Origin: Azospirillum sp. TSO35-2 | Lineage (GTDB): Bacteria > Pseudomonadota > Alphaproteobacteria > Azospirillales > Azospirillaceae | Direction: 5' to 3' | NCBI RefSeq assembly: GCF_003116095.1 | Contig: NZ_LGRA01000022.1 | Span: 139,516 to 202,760, forward strand | Length of the DNA stretch: 63,245 bases | Part shown: piece after piece, positions 55,241 through 63,245 of the stretch | How positions within the stretch are numbered: position 1 is the first letter of the stretch | How the letters are laid out: every line of letters starts with the position of its first letter | Notes under the pieces: generated by a model | Seen by the model: only the letters and a program-made list of their open reading frames with translations | Databases searched by the model: none | Told to the model about the DNA's origin: nothing | Made by a program: the position numbers and the translations under genes

Positions 55241-57919
55241 ATGCTGCGCCGTTTCCTGTCCCGCGCCGGCCTGACCTGCGCCTTCCTCCTCCGCGCCGCG
55301 CTGGCCCGCGCCTGCCTGCTTCTCGCCGCCGCCCGCCGCCGTCGCGGCAACACGCCGCCCGGCTATCCGGGCGCGTATCCGGGGAACCAGCCGGGCGCCT
55401 ATCCCTACCCGCCGCAGCCCTACCCGCCGCAGCCCTACCCCACACAGCCCTACCCCCCGCAGGCCTACCCGCCGCAGCCCCCCGCCGGGCCACAGCCGCC
55501 GTGGCGCCGCCTGCCGCTGCCGCGCGGGCGGTGGGGGCGGATCGCCGCCGGGCTCGGCCTGCTGGTGCTGCTGGTGCCGGTCGGGCTGGTCGGCGCGTAT
55601 CTGTGGATGCGGGCGCAGCAGCCGCAGACGAGCGGGACGGTGACCATCCCCGGCAGCGGCGCCCCGGCGGAGATCGTCCGCGACGCCCAGGGCGTCGTCC
55701 ACATCTTCGCGACGACCGAACGCGACGGCTACCGCGCGCTGGGCTACGCCCACGCCCAGGACCGGCTGTGGCAGATGGAGACGATGCGCCGCGCCGGGGC
55801 CGGCCGTCTGGCCGAGCTGATCGGCACCAAGTACGGCGACTTCCCGCTGCGCAGCGACCGGCTGATGCGGACGCTGGGCGTCTACCGCGCCGCCCAGGCG
55901 ATGGCCGCCACCCTGTCGCCCGAGGCGCGCACCGCCTTCGAGGCCTACGCCGAGGGGGTGAACGCCTACCTCGCCACCCGCAGCGAGGCGCTGCCGATCG
56001 AGTTCCAGCTTCTCCGCCACACGCCGGAGCCGTGGACGGTCGCCGACAGCCTGGTGTGGGCGAAGCTGATGGCGCTGCAGCTCTCGGCCAACTACCGCGA
56101 CGAGCTGTTCCGCTCGCGCGTGCTGGAGCGGCTGACGCCGCAACAGGTCGACGACCTGTTCCCGTCGGACGTGCCCGGCACCCCGACGACGCTGGCCGCC
56201 GACCTGCGCGGCCCGCAGTTGCAGGAGACGGTGCGGCGGACGCTGGCCGCCCTGCCGCGGATGGGCTTCGACACCGCGTCGAACGAGTGGGCGCTGACCG
56301 GGGGCCGCACCACCACCGGCAAGCCGATCATCGCCAACGACCCGCATCTGGCGCTGGAGGCGCCGATCCTCTGGTACCTCGCCCGCATCGTCACGCCGGA
56401 ACTGACCATCGCCGGCGCCACCGTGCCCGGCGTGCCGCTGGTCATCCTGGGGCACAACGGCAAGGTCGCCTGGGGCTTCACCACCACCCACAGCGACACC
56501 CAGGACATCTTCGTCGAGAAGCCCGACCCGCAGGACCCGGCGCGCTACCTCGCCCCCGACGGCGCCAAGCCGTTCGAGACGCGCCGCGAGACCATCGCCA
56601 TCGCCGACCAGCCGGCCGAGACGCTGACCGTGCGCACCACCCGGCACGGCCCGGTGATCTCCGACCTCGACGGCACCCCGAACGGCCCGCCTCTGGCGCT
56701 GTCCTTCCCCGGGCTGGCCGAGGACGACACCAGCGCCGAGGCGCTCTACCGCCTGAACCACGCCGCGAACGCCGAGGCGGTGCGCACCGCGCTGCGCCTG
56801 CACGTCGCGCCGCAGCAGAACGTCGTCTACGCCGACGTCGGCGGCGAGGTCGGCTTCATCACCCCCGGCCGGGTGCCGATCCGCCGCAAGGGCGACGGCC
56901 GGGTGCCGGTGCCGGGCTGGACCGGCGAGTATGACTGGACCGGCTTCCTGCCCTACTACGCCCTGCCGCAGGGGGTGAACCCGCCGACCGGCCAGTTCGT
57001 CAACGCCAACAACGCGGTGACCGGGCGCGACTACCCCTACCGCCTCGCCACCGAATGGCCGGACCCGTCGCGCGCCAGGCGCATCGTCGAGATGCTGGGC
57101 ACCGCCCGCCATTCCGTCGAGGACGCCGCGCGCCAGCAGATGGACATCGTCTCGCTGCCCGCCCGCGACTTTCTGCCGGAGCTGCTGAAATACCCGACGC
57201 CCCCCGGTCTGCCCAGCGACGCCGCGGCGCTGCTGCGCGGCTGGGACGGCCGGATGGACCGCAACCGGCCGGAGCCGCTGATCTTCACCGCCTGGCTGCG
57301 CGAGCTGGTGCGCGCGGTCTTCGCCGACGAGCTGGGCCCCGACTTCGCCGCCTATTGGGACCTGCGGCCGGAAGCGCTGCGCCGGGTCATCGCCGAACGG
57401 CCGGAGTGGTGCGACGACGTCACCACCCCGCAGAAGGAAAGCTGCGCCGACACCATCGGCAAGGCGCTGGCCTCGGCGACGGCGATGCTGGCCGAGCGCC
57501 ACGGCTCCACCCCCAAGAGCTGGCGCTGGGGCGACGAGCACAAGGTGGCGCTGGTCCACCGCATGCTGGGCCGGCTGCCGCTGATCGGCGGGAAGGCCGA
57601 CCTGTCGGTCGAGACCGACGGCGACTTCTTCACCGTCAACCGCGGCAGCACGTCGATCCGCGACGGCGCCGCCCCGTTCCGCCACGTCCAGGGCGCCGGC
57701 TTCCGCGCGGTCTATGATCTGGCCGATCTCGACAAGTCGCGGTTCGTCATCGCCACCGGACAGTCCGGCAACATCTGGTCGCGCCATTGGGGCGATCTGG
57801 TCGGGTTGTGGCGCGACGGCGGCGCGTTGCGTCTGGCCGGCGACCGTGGCACGCTGGTCGCGGCAGGGGCGGAGGTGCTGACACTCACACCACGCAACAC
57901 CGGGGCGAAGCAGCAATGA
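55241..57919 (+). CDS. Penicillin-acylase-family Ntn hydrolase with Pro/Tyr-repeat N-terminus
   Basis: An 892-residue amidase of the penicillin acylase type, which includes quorum-signal (acyl-homoserine lactone) acylases. The catalytic serine is Ser347 in DTASNEWALTGG, exposed after autocleavage; family motifs include AEIVRDAQGVVHIFA, GYAHAQDRLWQME, IIANDPHLAL, GHNGKVAWGFTTT and the late WRWGDEHKV. The first 120 residues are unusual: a basic start, then five to six YPPQP-type repeats (about 45-75) and a transmembrane segment (about 100-122, GLGLLVLLVPVGLVGAYLW), so it is probably membrane-anchored with the enzyme outside. A GTG one codon upstream is also possible. The threonine dehydratase ATG overlaps its TGA. 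Confidence 0.92.
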   Translation: MLRRFLSRAGLTCAFLLRAALARACLLLAAARRRRGNTPPGYPGAYPGNQPGAYPYPPQPYPPQPYPTQPYPPQAYPPQPPAGPQPPWRRLPLPRGRWGRIAAGLGLLVLLVPVGLVGAYLWMRAQQPQTSGTVTIPGSGAPAEIVRDAQGVVHIFATTERDGYRALGYAHAQDRLWQMETMRRAGAGRLAELIGTKYGDFPLRSDRLMRTLGVYRAAQAMAATLSPEARTAFEAYAEGVNAYLATRSEALPIEFQLLRHTPEPWTVADSLVWAKLMALQLSANYRDELFRSRVLERLTPQQVDDLFPSDVPGTPTTLAADLRGPQLQETVRRTLAALPRMGFDTASNEWALTGGRTTTGKPIIANDPHLALEAPILWYLARIVTPELTIAGATVPGVPLVILGHNGKVAWGFTTTHSDTQDIFVEKPDPQDPARYLAPDGAKPFETRRETIAIADQPAETLTVRTTRHGPVISDLDGTPNGPPLALSFPGLAEDDTSAEALYRLNHAANAEAVRTALRLHVAPQQNVVYADVGGEVGFITPGRVPIRRKGDGRVPVPGWTGEYDWTGFLPYYALPQGVNPPTGQFVNANNAVTGRDYPYRLATEWPDPSRARRIVEMLGTARHSVEDAARQQMDIVSLPARDFLPELLKYPTPPGLPSDAAALLRGWDGRMDRNRPEPLIFTAWLRELVRAVFADELGPDFAAYWDLRPEALRRVIAERPEWCDDVTTPQKESCADTIGKALASATAMLAERHGSTPKSWRWGDEHKVALVHRMLGRLPLIGGKADLSVETDGDFFTVNRGSTSIRDGAAPFRHVQGAGFRAVYDLADLDKSRFVIATGQSGNIWSRHWGDLVGLWRDGGALRLAGDRGTLVAAGAEVLTLTPRNTGAKQQ

Positions 57920-59130
57920 CCATCACCGTGGACGACGTGCGCGCCGCGGCGGCGCGCATCGACGGGCACCTGTCCCACACGCCGGCGGTGCCGGCGCCGC
58001 GCCTGGGGGACATGGCGGGGTGCCGCCTGCACCTGAAGCTGGAGAACCAGCACGCCACCAGCTCCTTCAAGGAGCGCGGCGCGCTGAACAAGCTGCTGTC
58101 GCTGGGCGAGGCGGAGCGGCGGGCCGGCGTCATCGCCATGTCGGCCGGCAACCACGCCCAGGCGGTGGCCTGCCACGCCACCCGGCTGGGCATCCGCTCG
58201 ACCATCGTCATGCCCAGCTTCACCCCCTTCACCAAGGTGGAGCGGACCGAGAATCTCGGCGCCACGGTGGAACTGCACGGCGAGACGCTGAGCGAGGCGG
58301 CGGCCTTTGCCCATGATCTGGCGGCGCGCGACGGGCTGACCTTCGTCCATCCCTACGACGACCCGCTGGTCGCGGCCGGCCAGGGCACCGCGGCGCTGGA
58401 GTTCCTGGCCGACGTGCCGGACCTCGACACGCTGGTGATCCCGATCGGCGGCGGCGGCCTGATCGCCGGCATGGCAACGGCGGCCAAGGCGCTGCGCCCG
58501 GACCTGCGGATCATCGGCGTGCAGTGCAGCCTCTACCCGTCGATGCGCCAGGCGCTGGCCGGCCAGCCGATCCAATGCGGCGGCGCCACGGTGGCGGAGG
58601 GCATCGCGGTCAAGGCGCCGGGCGCCCTCACCCTGCCGATCATCCGCGCCCTGGTCGACGAGGTGGTCGAGGTCAGCGAGGCGCGGCTGGAGGAGGCGCT
58701 CTACCGGCTCGCCACCATCCAGAAGCTGGTGGCCGAGGGGGCGGGCGCCGCGGCGCTGGCGGCGGTGTTCGACGATCCGGAGCGCTTCCGCGGCGGCAAG
58801 GTCGGCATCGTCGTGTCGGGCGGCAACATCGATTCCCGCATCCTGGCCCAGGTGCTGATGCGCGGCCTGGTCTATGAGGGCCGCATCGTCCGCCTGCGCA
58901 TCGGCATCACCGACGCCCCCGGCGCGCTGGCCCGCGTCACCCGCCTGCTGGGCGAGGCGGGCGCCAACATCGTCGAGGTCCATCACCAGCGCCTGTTCCA
59001 CAACGTGCCGGTCAAGATGGCCGAGGTCGACGTCGTGCTGGAAACCCGCAACCAAGCCCACGTCGACGCGCTGATCGCCCGGATGAAGGACGCCGGCTAC
59101 CCGACCAGCCTGATGGTCGAGGTGGGGTGA
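57916..59130 (+). CDS. ilvA: Threonine dehydratase (threonine ammonia-lyase)
   Basis: Deaminates threonine to 2-oxobutanoate, either for isoleucine synthesis or catabolism. The 404-residue protein has the PLP lysine in SSFKERGA, SAGNHAQAVA, the glycine-rich PLP-phosphate loop IPIGGGGLIAGMA and VVSGGNID. A C-terminal ACT domain (about 325-404, RIGITDAPGALARVTRLLG) is present. Single ACT and this length match the catabolic/TdcB-with-ACT type rather than the two-domain IlvA of 510 residues. It overlaps the acylase stop by ATGA, so the two are translationally coupled. Their functional link is not obvious. Confidence 0.94.
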   Translation: MTITVDDVRAAAARIDGHLSHTPAVPAPRLGDMAGCRLHLKLENQHATSSFKERGALNKLLSLGEAERRAGVIAMSAGNHAQAVACHATRLGIRSTIVMPSFTPFTKVERTENLGATVELHGETLSEAAAFAHDLAARDGLTFVHPYDDPLVAAGQGTAALEFLADVPDLDTLVIPIGGGGLIAGMATAAKALRPDLRIIGVQCSLYPSMRQALAGQPIQCGGATVAEGIAVKAPGALTLPIIRALVDEVVEVSEARLEEALYRLATIQKLVAEGAGAAALAAVFDDPERFRGGKVGIVVSGGNIDSRILAQVLMRGLVYEGRIVRLRIGITDAPGALARVTRLLGEAGANIVEVHHQRLFHNVPVKMAEVDVVLETRNQAHVDALIARMKDAGYPTSLMVEVG

Positions 59131-59157
59131 GGGCTGAGGAGCGCGCCCTCTCCCGCC

Positions 59158-59943
59158 TCAGATGCTGTAGTTGTCGGCGATCTCCGACCGCAGCTGGTCG
59201 ACCTGGCTGCGGAACACCGAGCCGTCGCGGCCGGCGCTGTTGCGGACGTCTCGCACCACCCGCGCCGGGGTGCCGCCCAGCACGATGATGCGGTCGGCCA
59301 GATGCACCGCCTCCTCCAGGTCGTGGGTGACGAACAGGATGGTCTTGCCGGTTTCCTGGTGGATGCGGCGCAGCTCGTCCTGGAGGTTGTTGCGGGTGAT
59401 GGCGTCGAGCGCGCCGAACGGCTCGTCCATCAGCAGGATGTCGGGGTCGACCGCCATGGCGCGGGCGATGCCGACGCGCTGGCGCTGGCCGCCCGACAGC
59501 TCGTAGGGCCAGCGGCGGGCGTAGCCGTCGAGCCGGACCAGCTTCAACGCCGCCTCGGCGCGGCGGCGGCGCTCGTCGCGGCTGACCGGCAGGCCCTCCA
59601 GCCCGAACTCGACGTTGCGGACCACCCGGCGCCAGGGCAGCAGGCGGGCGTCCTGGAAGACCAGACCGACCGGCCGATGGCCCGGCCGCTGGTCCTGGTG
59701 GATGACGACGCCGCCGCTGCGCGCGGTGTGCAGGCCGGCGACGACGCGCAGCAGGGTCGATTTGCCGACGCCGGACGGGCCGACGATGGCGACGAAGCTG
59801 CCGCGCTCGACCGACAGGTTGACGTCGACCAGCACCGGCGGCGCCTCGCTGCCATAGCCGATCGACACGCCTTCCAGGTCGATGACCGAGGTGGCGGTGC
59901 CGGTGGTGCCGTTGGTGGTGGTGGAGAGCGTCACCGCTGCCAT
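59158..59943 (-). CDS. ABC transporter ATPase, nitrate/sulfonate/taurine type
   Basis: A 261-residue ATPase of the SsuB/TauB/NrtD group. Walker A is GPSGVGKST, the Q-loop FQDARLLPWR, the ABC signature LSGGQRQRVG, Walker B ILLMDEPFGALD and the switch His VTHDLEEA. The first 20 residues are Thr/Gly-rich and not conserved. It starts inside the permease gene (13-bp overlap), so both are translated from one message. The substrate is set by the binding protein at 60724. Confidence 0.95.
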   Translation of the reverse strand: MAAVTLSTTTNGTTGTATSVIDLEGVSIGYGSEAPPVLVDVNLSVERGSFVAIVGPSGVGKSTLLRVVAGLHTARSGGVVIHQDQRPGHRPVGLVFQDARLLPWRRVVRNVEFGLEGLPVSRDERRRRAEAALKLVRLDGYARRWPYELSGGQRQRVGIARAMAVDPDILLMDEPFGALDAITRNNLQDELRRIHQETGKTILFVTHDLEEAVHLADRIIVLGGTPARVVRDVRNSAGRDGSVFRSQVDQLRSEIADNYSI

Positions 59944-60683
59944 GACAGGACCCGCGTCTGAACTTGCATGAACAGGAAGTCCGACACGCCGTAGAGCAGC
60001 GCGATCGTGACCATGTAGAGCACGACGATGTGGGTCGCCAGCAGGCCCGACGCCTCCATCATCCGCATGCCGAGGCCGGAGATGCCGAACAGTTCGGCGG
60101 CGACCACCGTCATCCAGCCCTGCCCCAGCCCGGCGCGCAGGCCCGACAGGATACCCGGCAAGGCGCCCGGCAGCACGATCTTGAACAGGCGCGGGATCAG
60201 CCCGCCCTGGCCGAAGGCGTAGCCGAGTTCGATCAGGTCCTTGTCCACCCCGCGCACCGCGGCGTAGCTGGCGTAATAGTTGATCCAGAACACCGTCAGC
60301 GCGATCAGGAAGGACGCCGCGCCCTCGCTGACGCCGAACCAGATGATGGCGAAGGGGATCCAGGCGATGGCCGGGATCGGCCGCAGCATGCGCACCACCC
60401 AGGCCTGGAAGGCGTCCCACTTGATCCACAGCGCCGCCGCCGTGCCGAAGGACACGCCGAGGAAGGTCCCCAGCGAAAGGCCGACCAGATAGTGCGACAG
60501 GCTGGCCAGCACCATCTCCTGCCAGGTGCCGCTGCGGAATTCGGTCAGGAAGGCGGCGGGCACCGCGCTGGGCGACGGCAGCAACCGGGCCGGCACGATG
60601 CCGCTGCGCGCCACCGCTTCCCACATCAGCAGGAAGACGACGACGCCCAGCGCCGACAGGGCGATCTTTTTGTGGGTCTTCAT
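59931..60683 (-). CDS. ABC transporter permease, nitrate/sulfonate/taurine type
   Basis: A 250-residue inner-membrane permease with about six hydrophobic spans. The conserved EAA-type loop is present (VRGVDKDLIELGYAFG, then LPGALPGILSGLRAGLGQG, partly quoted), as in SsuC/TauC. The N-terminus begins MKTHKKIALSALGVVVFLLMWE. It is the second gene of the three-gene operon in minus-strand order: binding protein, permease, ATPase. The ATG at 60683 follows a 40-bp gap after the binding protein stop; a start at 60710 is less likely. Confidence 0.94.
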   Translation of the reverse strand: MKTHKKIALSALGVVVFLLMWEAVARSGIVPARLLPSPSAVPAAFLTEFRSGTWQEMVLASLSHYLVGLSLGTFLGVSFGTAAALWIKWDAFQAWVVRMLRPIPAIAWIPFAIIWFGVSEGAASFLIALTVFWINYYASYAAVRGVDKDLIELGYAFGQGGLIPRLFKIVLPGALPGILSGLRAGLGQGWMTVVAAELFGISGLGMRMMEASGLLATHIVVLYMVTIALLYGVSDFLFMQVQTRVLSWQR

Positions 60684-60723
60684 CGGGCGCTCTTCGCTCA
60701 ACAACGGCAACCTTGGGGCGGGC

Positions 60724-61755
60724 TTACTTGGCGACGGCGGCGTCGTAGAAGCGGAAGTCGAAGGCCTCGGCCACCGGCACCGTCTCGCTCGCCGAGCCGA
60801 TCTCCTTGGTGTAGGTCATCATCGCCTCGACCGCCGGGACCACCTTGTGCGGATCGGCGACGAAGTTGGAACCGGGGCCCTTGAAGGCCGCCTCCAGCGT
60901 CGCCGGCTCGATCAGGCCCTTGCCGAGATAGTTGTTCACCAGCTTGGCCGCGGTGGCCGGGTCGCTCTTGATCATGTCGACGGCGCGGACATGGGCCTTG
61001 ACCAGCGCCTTGATGGCGTCGGGGCTCTTGGCCAGCACCTCGCCGCGGGCCGAGACGACGGTGCCGGGCTGGTCGGGGAACATCTGGGCGCCGTTCGCCA
61101 GCAGGACGACGTTCGGGTCCATCTGCTGGGTGACGGTCACCGTCGGCTCGCGGATGGTCGCGGCGTCGAGCGCGCCGGCCAGCAGGGCCTGCTGCGTCTT
61201 CTCGATGCCCATCGGCACCAGCTCGACGTCGGCCGGGTCGACCTTGACCACCTTGTACAGCCAGTGCTTCAGCACGGTGTCGGGGACCGAGCCCGGCGGC
61301 TGGGTGCCGATCTTCGCCTTGCGACCGGCGTCGGCGGCGAACTTCTTGAAGGACGCCGCGGTCGGGGTGGTGCCCACCGCCTTGGCGAAGGCGCCGCGGC
61401 CGGCGACCACCATCTCCTCCACCGCCGAGTTGGCGATGACCGAGATGTCGGCGCCCTTGCTGCGCGCGACCAGCACCGGGGCGACGCCGGCGTAGAGCAG
61501 GTCGATCTGGCCGGCGGCCATCGCCTGGATGGCGTGCGGGCCGGACTCGAAACGGGTCAGCTTCAGCGTGATGCCGGCGTCCTTGGCCCAGCCCTGGTTG
61601 TCGAGGATGAACAGCGGCGCGGCCGCCAGGATCGGGATGTAGCCGATTTCCAGCTTCACCGGGTCGGCGGCGCGCGCGGTGCCGGGCATGACGGCCGCGG
61701 CCGACGCGAGGGCGACCAGGGCGGCGAGGGTGGAGCGGCGGGTCAGGCGAAGCAT
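60724..61755 (-). CDS. ABC transporter substrate-binding protein, SsuA/TauA/NMT1 type
   Basis: A 343-residue exported binding protein. Signal peptide: basic RLTRRST, Ala/Leu-rich core, cleavage near GTARA-A (about residue 32); the RR pair hints at, but does not prove, Tat export. The mature protein shows LEIGYIPILAAAPLFILDN, ESGPHAIQAMAAGQIDLLYAGVAP (in part) and a later NNYLGKGLIEPATLE, typical of the sulfonate/nitrate/taurine-binding group. The ligand cannot be told from sequence. It heads the operon. An AT-rich dyad at 61843-61860 lies 88 bp upstream of the ATG. Confidence 0.93.
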   Translation of the reverse strand: MLRLTRRSTLAALVALASAAAVMPGTARAADPVKLEIGYIPILAAAPLFILDNQGWAKDAGITLKLTRFESGPHAIQAMAAGQIDLLYAGVAPVLVARSKGADISVIANSAVEEMVVAGRGAFAKAVGTTPTAASFKKFAADAGRKAKIGTQPPGSVPDTVLKHWLYKVVKVDPADVELVPMGIEKTQQALLAGALDAATIREPTVTVTQQMDPNVVLLANGAQMFPDQPGTVVSARGEVLAKSPDAIKALVKAHVRAVDMIKSDPATAAKLVNNYLGKGLIEPATLEAAFKGPGSNFVADPHKVVPAVEAMMTYTKEIGSASETVPVAEAFDFRFYDAAVAK

Positions 61756-61842
61756 CGGGTCGTCCTCAACTGGGGTTCCGACGCTATTTAGCACGGTTGG
61801 CTGGATCGGGAAGAGAGATTTCTACACATTCATCAAAGGGAA

Positions 61843-61860
61843 TTTGTATTCATACACAAA
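61843..61860. promoter_or_regulatory. Near-palindrome upstream of the ABC operon (candidate operator)
   Basis: TTTGTATTCATACACAAA has TTTGTAT against ATACACAAA with one mismatch around a short centre, in a locally AT-rich stretch 88 bp upstream of the binding protein start. It may be an operator in the operon promoter. Confidence 0.4.
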
Positions 61861-61939
61861 AATTCTGTTGTTTTGGCGCCGGTCGGTGAACGGAAACCGC
61901 GGAAATCGTGGGTTCGATCCGGCGGGTCCGTTGGGCCGG

Positions 61940-62068
61940 TCAGGTTTCGGTCAGCAGATAGAGCGACACGCCGCACAGCGAGACGCCAACCATCAGGATC
62001 GCGACGGCGATGCGGGTCCACAGGGTGATGTGCGAATCGAGCGGTTCGCGGTCGTCCAGCTCGTCCAT
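61940..62068 (-). CDS. Small single-span membrane protein, 42 aa
   Basis: A short frame starting ATG at 62068 with GGAGG nine bases upstream. The acidic N-terminus (MDELDDREPLDSH) leads to one hydrophobic segment, IAVAILMVGVSLCGVSLYLL. No family is recognised. The ribosome-binding site and clean hydrophobic span favour a real small protein. Confidence 0.55.
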   Translation of the reverse strand: MDELDDREPLDSHITLWTRIAVAILMVGVSLCGVSLYLLTET

Positions 62069-62226
62069 GGTGTGCGGCCTCCGTGATGGTGGAGGGAAGC
62101 CGGCGGGGTGATCCCGCCGGCTTCCCGATGCCAACAGCGTTAACCGGGCCATATTGCCGCCGTGTGTCCGGCGGAGGCCGTTGTGTAACCGAACGTAACC
62201 GGGGCCTGGACCCGTTACGGATCCCG

Positions 62227-62514
62227 TTACAGCCCGTCGACCACGATCATCCTGAAGTCGGCGGCGTCGCGCCGCGCCTCGCGCGCCTCGCGGTATTCCG
62301 GGCTGTCGTAGAAGGCCCTGGCGCTGGCCATGTCGGGGAATTCCAGGATGACGATGCGGTTGGGCTGCCAGCCGCCCTCCAGCACCGCGGTTTCGCCGCC
62401 GCGGCTGAGGAAGCGGCCGCCGTTCTTGGCGATCGCGTTGGGCGTCAGCGACTTGTACAGCTCGTAGGCGACCGGATCGGTCACCCGCACGTCGGCGATG
62501 ATGTAGGCGGGCAT
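62227..62514 (-). CDS. DUF1330 protein
   Basis: A 95-residue ferredoxin-like-fold (dimeric alpha+beta barrel) protein. Diagnostic DUF1330 blocks are AYIIADVRVTDPVAYELYK, VLEGGWQPNRIVILEFPDM (in part) and ARAFYDSPEYREAREARRD. The family has no established enzymatic role. It lies 91 bp downstream of the pntB stop on the same strand, just after a strong terminator, so it should have its own promoter in that short gap or rely on read-through. Confidence 0.93.
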   Translation of the reverse strand: MPAYIIADVRVTDPVAYELYKSLTPNAIAKNGGRFLSRGGETAVLEGGWQPNRIVILEFPDMASARAFYDSPEYREAREARRDAADFRMIVVDGL

Positions 62515-62544
62515 GGCGTCGCCTCCCCTCGGGTCTGGTGGCAT

Positions 62545-62576
62545 GAAAAAGGCGCGAGGAGCCTAGCCCCTCGCGC
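62545..62576 (-). terminator. Rho-independent terminator of the pnt operon
   Basis: GGCGCGAGG (62550-62558) and CCTCGCGCC (62568-62576) form a perfect 9-bp stem. On the minus strand it is followed by five T residues (62549-62545). It lies 30 bp after the pntB stop. Confidence 0.88.
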
Positions 62577-62605
62577 CCACACGCTTCAAATGGGGAAAGC
62601 GCGGA

Positions 62606-63244
62606 TCACTCCATCGCCTTCACCACCTCCTCGGTGACCTTCTTGGCGTCGCCGAACAGCATCATGGTGTTGGGACGGAAGAACAGCTCGTTGTCGACGC
62701 CGGCGTAGCCCGACGCCATCGACCGCTTGATGAAGAAGACGGTCTTGGCCTTCTCGACATCGAGGATCGGCATGCCGTAGATCGGGCTGCTCTTGTCGGT
62801 CTTGGCCGCCGGGTTGGTCACGTCGTTGGCGCCGATGACGAAGGCGACGTCGGCGGTGCCGAACTCCCGGTTGATGTCCTCCAGCTCGAACACCTCGTCG
62901 TAGGGGACGTTGGCTTCGGCCAGCAGCACGTTCATGTGGCCGGGCATGCGGCCCGCCACCGGGTGGATGGCGTATTTGACGCTGACGCCCTCATGCTTCA
63001 GCGTGTCGGCCATTTCACGCAGGGCGTGCTGGGCCTGCGCCACCGCCATGCCGTAGCCGGGCACGATGATGACCGACTGCGCGTTCTTCATGATGTAGGC
63101 GGCGTCCTCCGGCGAGCCGGCCTTGACCGAGCCCTTCGGCCCGCCGGCACCGGCCGCCGCGGCGCCCGAGGTGTCGCCGCCGAAGCCGCCGAGGATGACG
63201 TTGAAGATCGAGCGGTTCATGCCCTTGCACATGATGTAGGACAG
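62606..63244 (-). CDS. pntB: NAD(P) transhydrogenase subunit beta, C-terminal part (5' end outside window)
   Basis: The frame is open to the window edge, so only the last 212-213 residues are seen. They are the membrane-peripheral NADP(H)-binding domain III: VIIVPGYGMAVAQAQHAL (the GxGxxxA/V dinucleotide motif), HPVAGRMPGHMNVLLAEA, VIGANDVTNPAA and FFIKRSMASGYAGVDN. PntB forms the proton-translocating transhydrogenase that makes NADPH from NADH. The remaining part and pntA should lie beyond the right edge on the minus strand. Confidence 0.95.
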   Translation of the reverse strand: MSYIMCKGMNRSIFNVILGGFGGDTSGAAAAGAGGPKGSVKAGSPEDAAYIMKNAQSVIIVPGYGMAVAQAQHALREMADTLKHEGVSVKYAIHPVAGRMPGHMNVLLAEANVPYDEVFELEDINREFGTADVAFVIGANDVTNPAAKTDKSSPIYGMPILDVEKAKTVFFIKRSMASGYAGVDNELFFRPNTMMLFGDAKKVTEEVVKAME

Positions 63245-63245
63245 G

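Noticed and set aside
59158..61755. A named taurine, sulfonate or nitrate transporter
   Set aside because: The three proteins clearly belong to that transporter group, but no neighbouring catabolic gene or diagnostic residue fixes the substrate, so no specific gene symbols were given.
61908..61930. A GGGTTCGATCC stretch resembling a tRNA T-arm
   Set aside because: The flanking bases do not form a T-stem, and no anticodon or D-arm or acceptor stem can be drawn around it.

Overview
The window is about 63 kb of very GC-rich chromosome (roughly 70% G+C, G/C at nearly every third codon position). The gene set fits a free-living alphaproteobacterium of the Azospirillum/Rhodospirillales type: an hflK-hflC-degP operon, cobC/cobD for cobalamin, a DUF1244 protein, orphan LuxR-type response regulators, a soluble PAS chemoreceptor, and large hybrid kinases with PAS, MHYT and CACHE-type sensors. 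The assignment is inferred from gene content; there is no rRNA to confirm it. I saw no tRNA, rRNA, CRISPR array, transposase, prophage or plasmid backbone, so this reads as ordinary chromosome with an accessory signalling component.

Layout. 1-7.7 kb: tail of a secreted protein, secreted aldose 1-epimerase, pyrC, a secreted esterase, xseA and purD divergent, then a secreted protein whose C-terminal domain is paralogous to the one at the left edge. 7.9-12.3 kb: chemoreceptor with a duplicated PAS domain, tadA, an RluB-type pseudouridine synthase with a long basic tail, rsmD. 12.3-18 kb: a non-coding gap with a candidate small RNA, an OFA-family transporter, a small membrane protein, a trehalose-synthase-like GH13 enzyme, and a divergent HxlR regulator/NAD(P)-binding pair. 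17.8-22.4 kb: ybdD-cstA and mutL. 22.4-30.5 kb: mostly small or uncharacterised genes (PilZ-like, CBS, DUF3095, a four-repeat Ser/Gly/Pro protein behind a start-sequestering hairpin, YccF, hypotheticals) and two orphan LuxR-type response regulators. 30.6-37.5 kb: degP, hflC and hflK (envelope quality control), divergent apbC (Fe-S carrier), a REP/BIME-like repeat block, and a YegD-like Hsp70. 37.6-42.3 kb: an SDR, then a TusA / DUF2478-DUF364 fusion / DUF1244 cluster, a GST and a periplasmic binding protein.

42.4-55 kb is a signalling island. A CACHE-like/PAS hybrid kinase (HisKA-HATPase-REC-REC-HPt) is followed by a response regulator carrying an RsbW-type kinase domain, then a convergent STAS anti-anti-sigma protein and a PAS-GGDEF diguanylate cyclase. 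This suggests phosphorelay control of a partner switch, possibly linked to c-di-GMP. After cobC/cobD comes a second hybrid kinase joining an MHYT membrane sensor to a PAS domain with the FixL haem-ligand residues at exact FixL spacing. 55-63 kb: penicillin-acylase-type Ntn hydrolase overlapping a threonine dehydratase, a nitrate/sulfonate-type ABC transporter, two small genes, and the 3' part of pntB behind a strong terminator.

Regulatory DNA worth attention: a 13-bp AT-rich motif with one mismatch 81-82 bp upstream of both secreted carbohydrate-type genes (1.64 and 4.03 kb), a 29-bp dyad before the OFA transporter, dyads before the trehalose synthase and the ABC operon, and the double-stemmed hairpin covering the ribosome-binding site of the gene at 25.0-25.7 kb.
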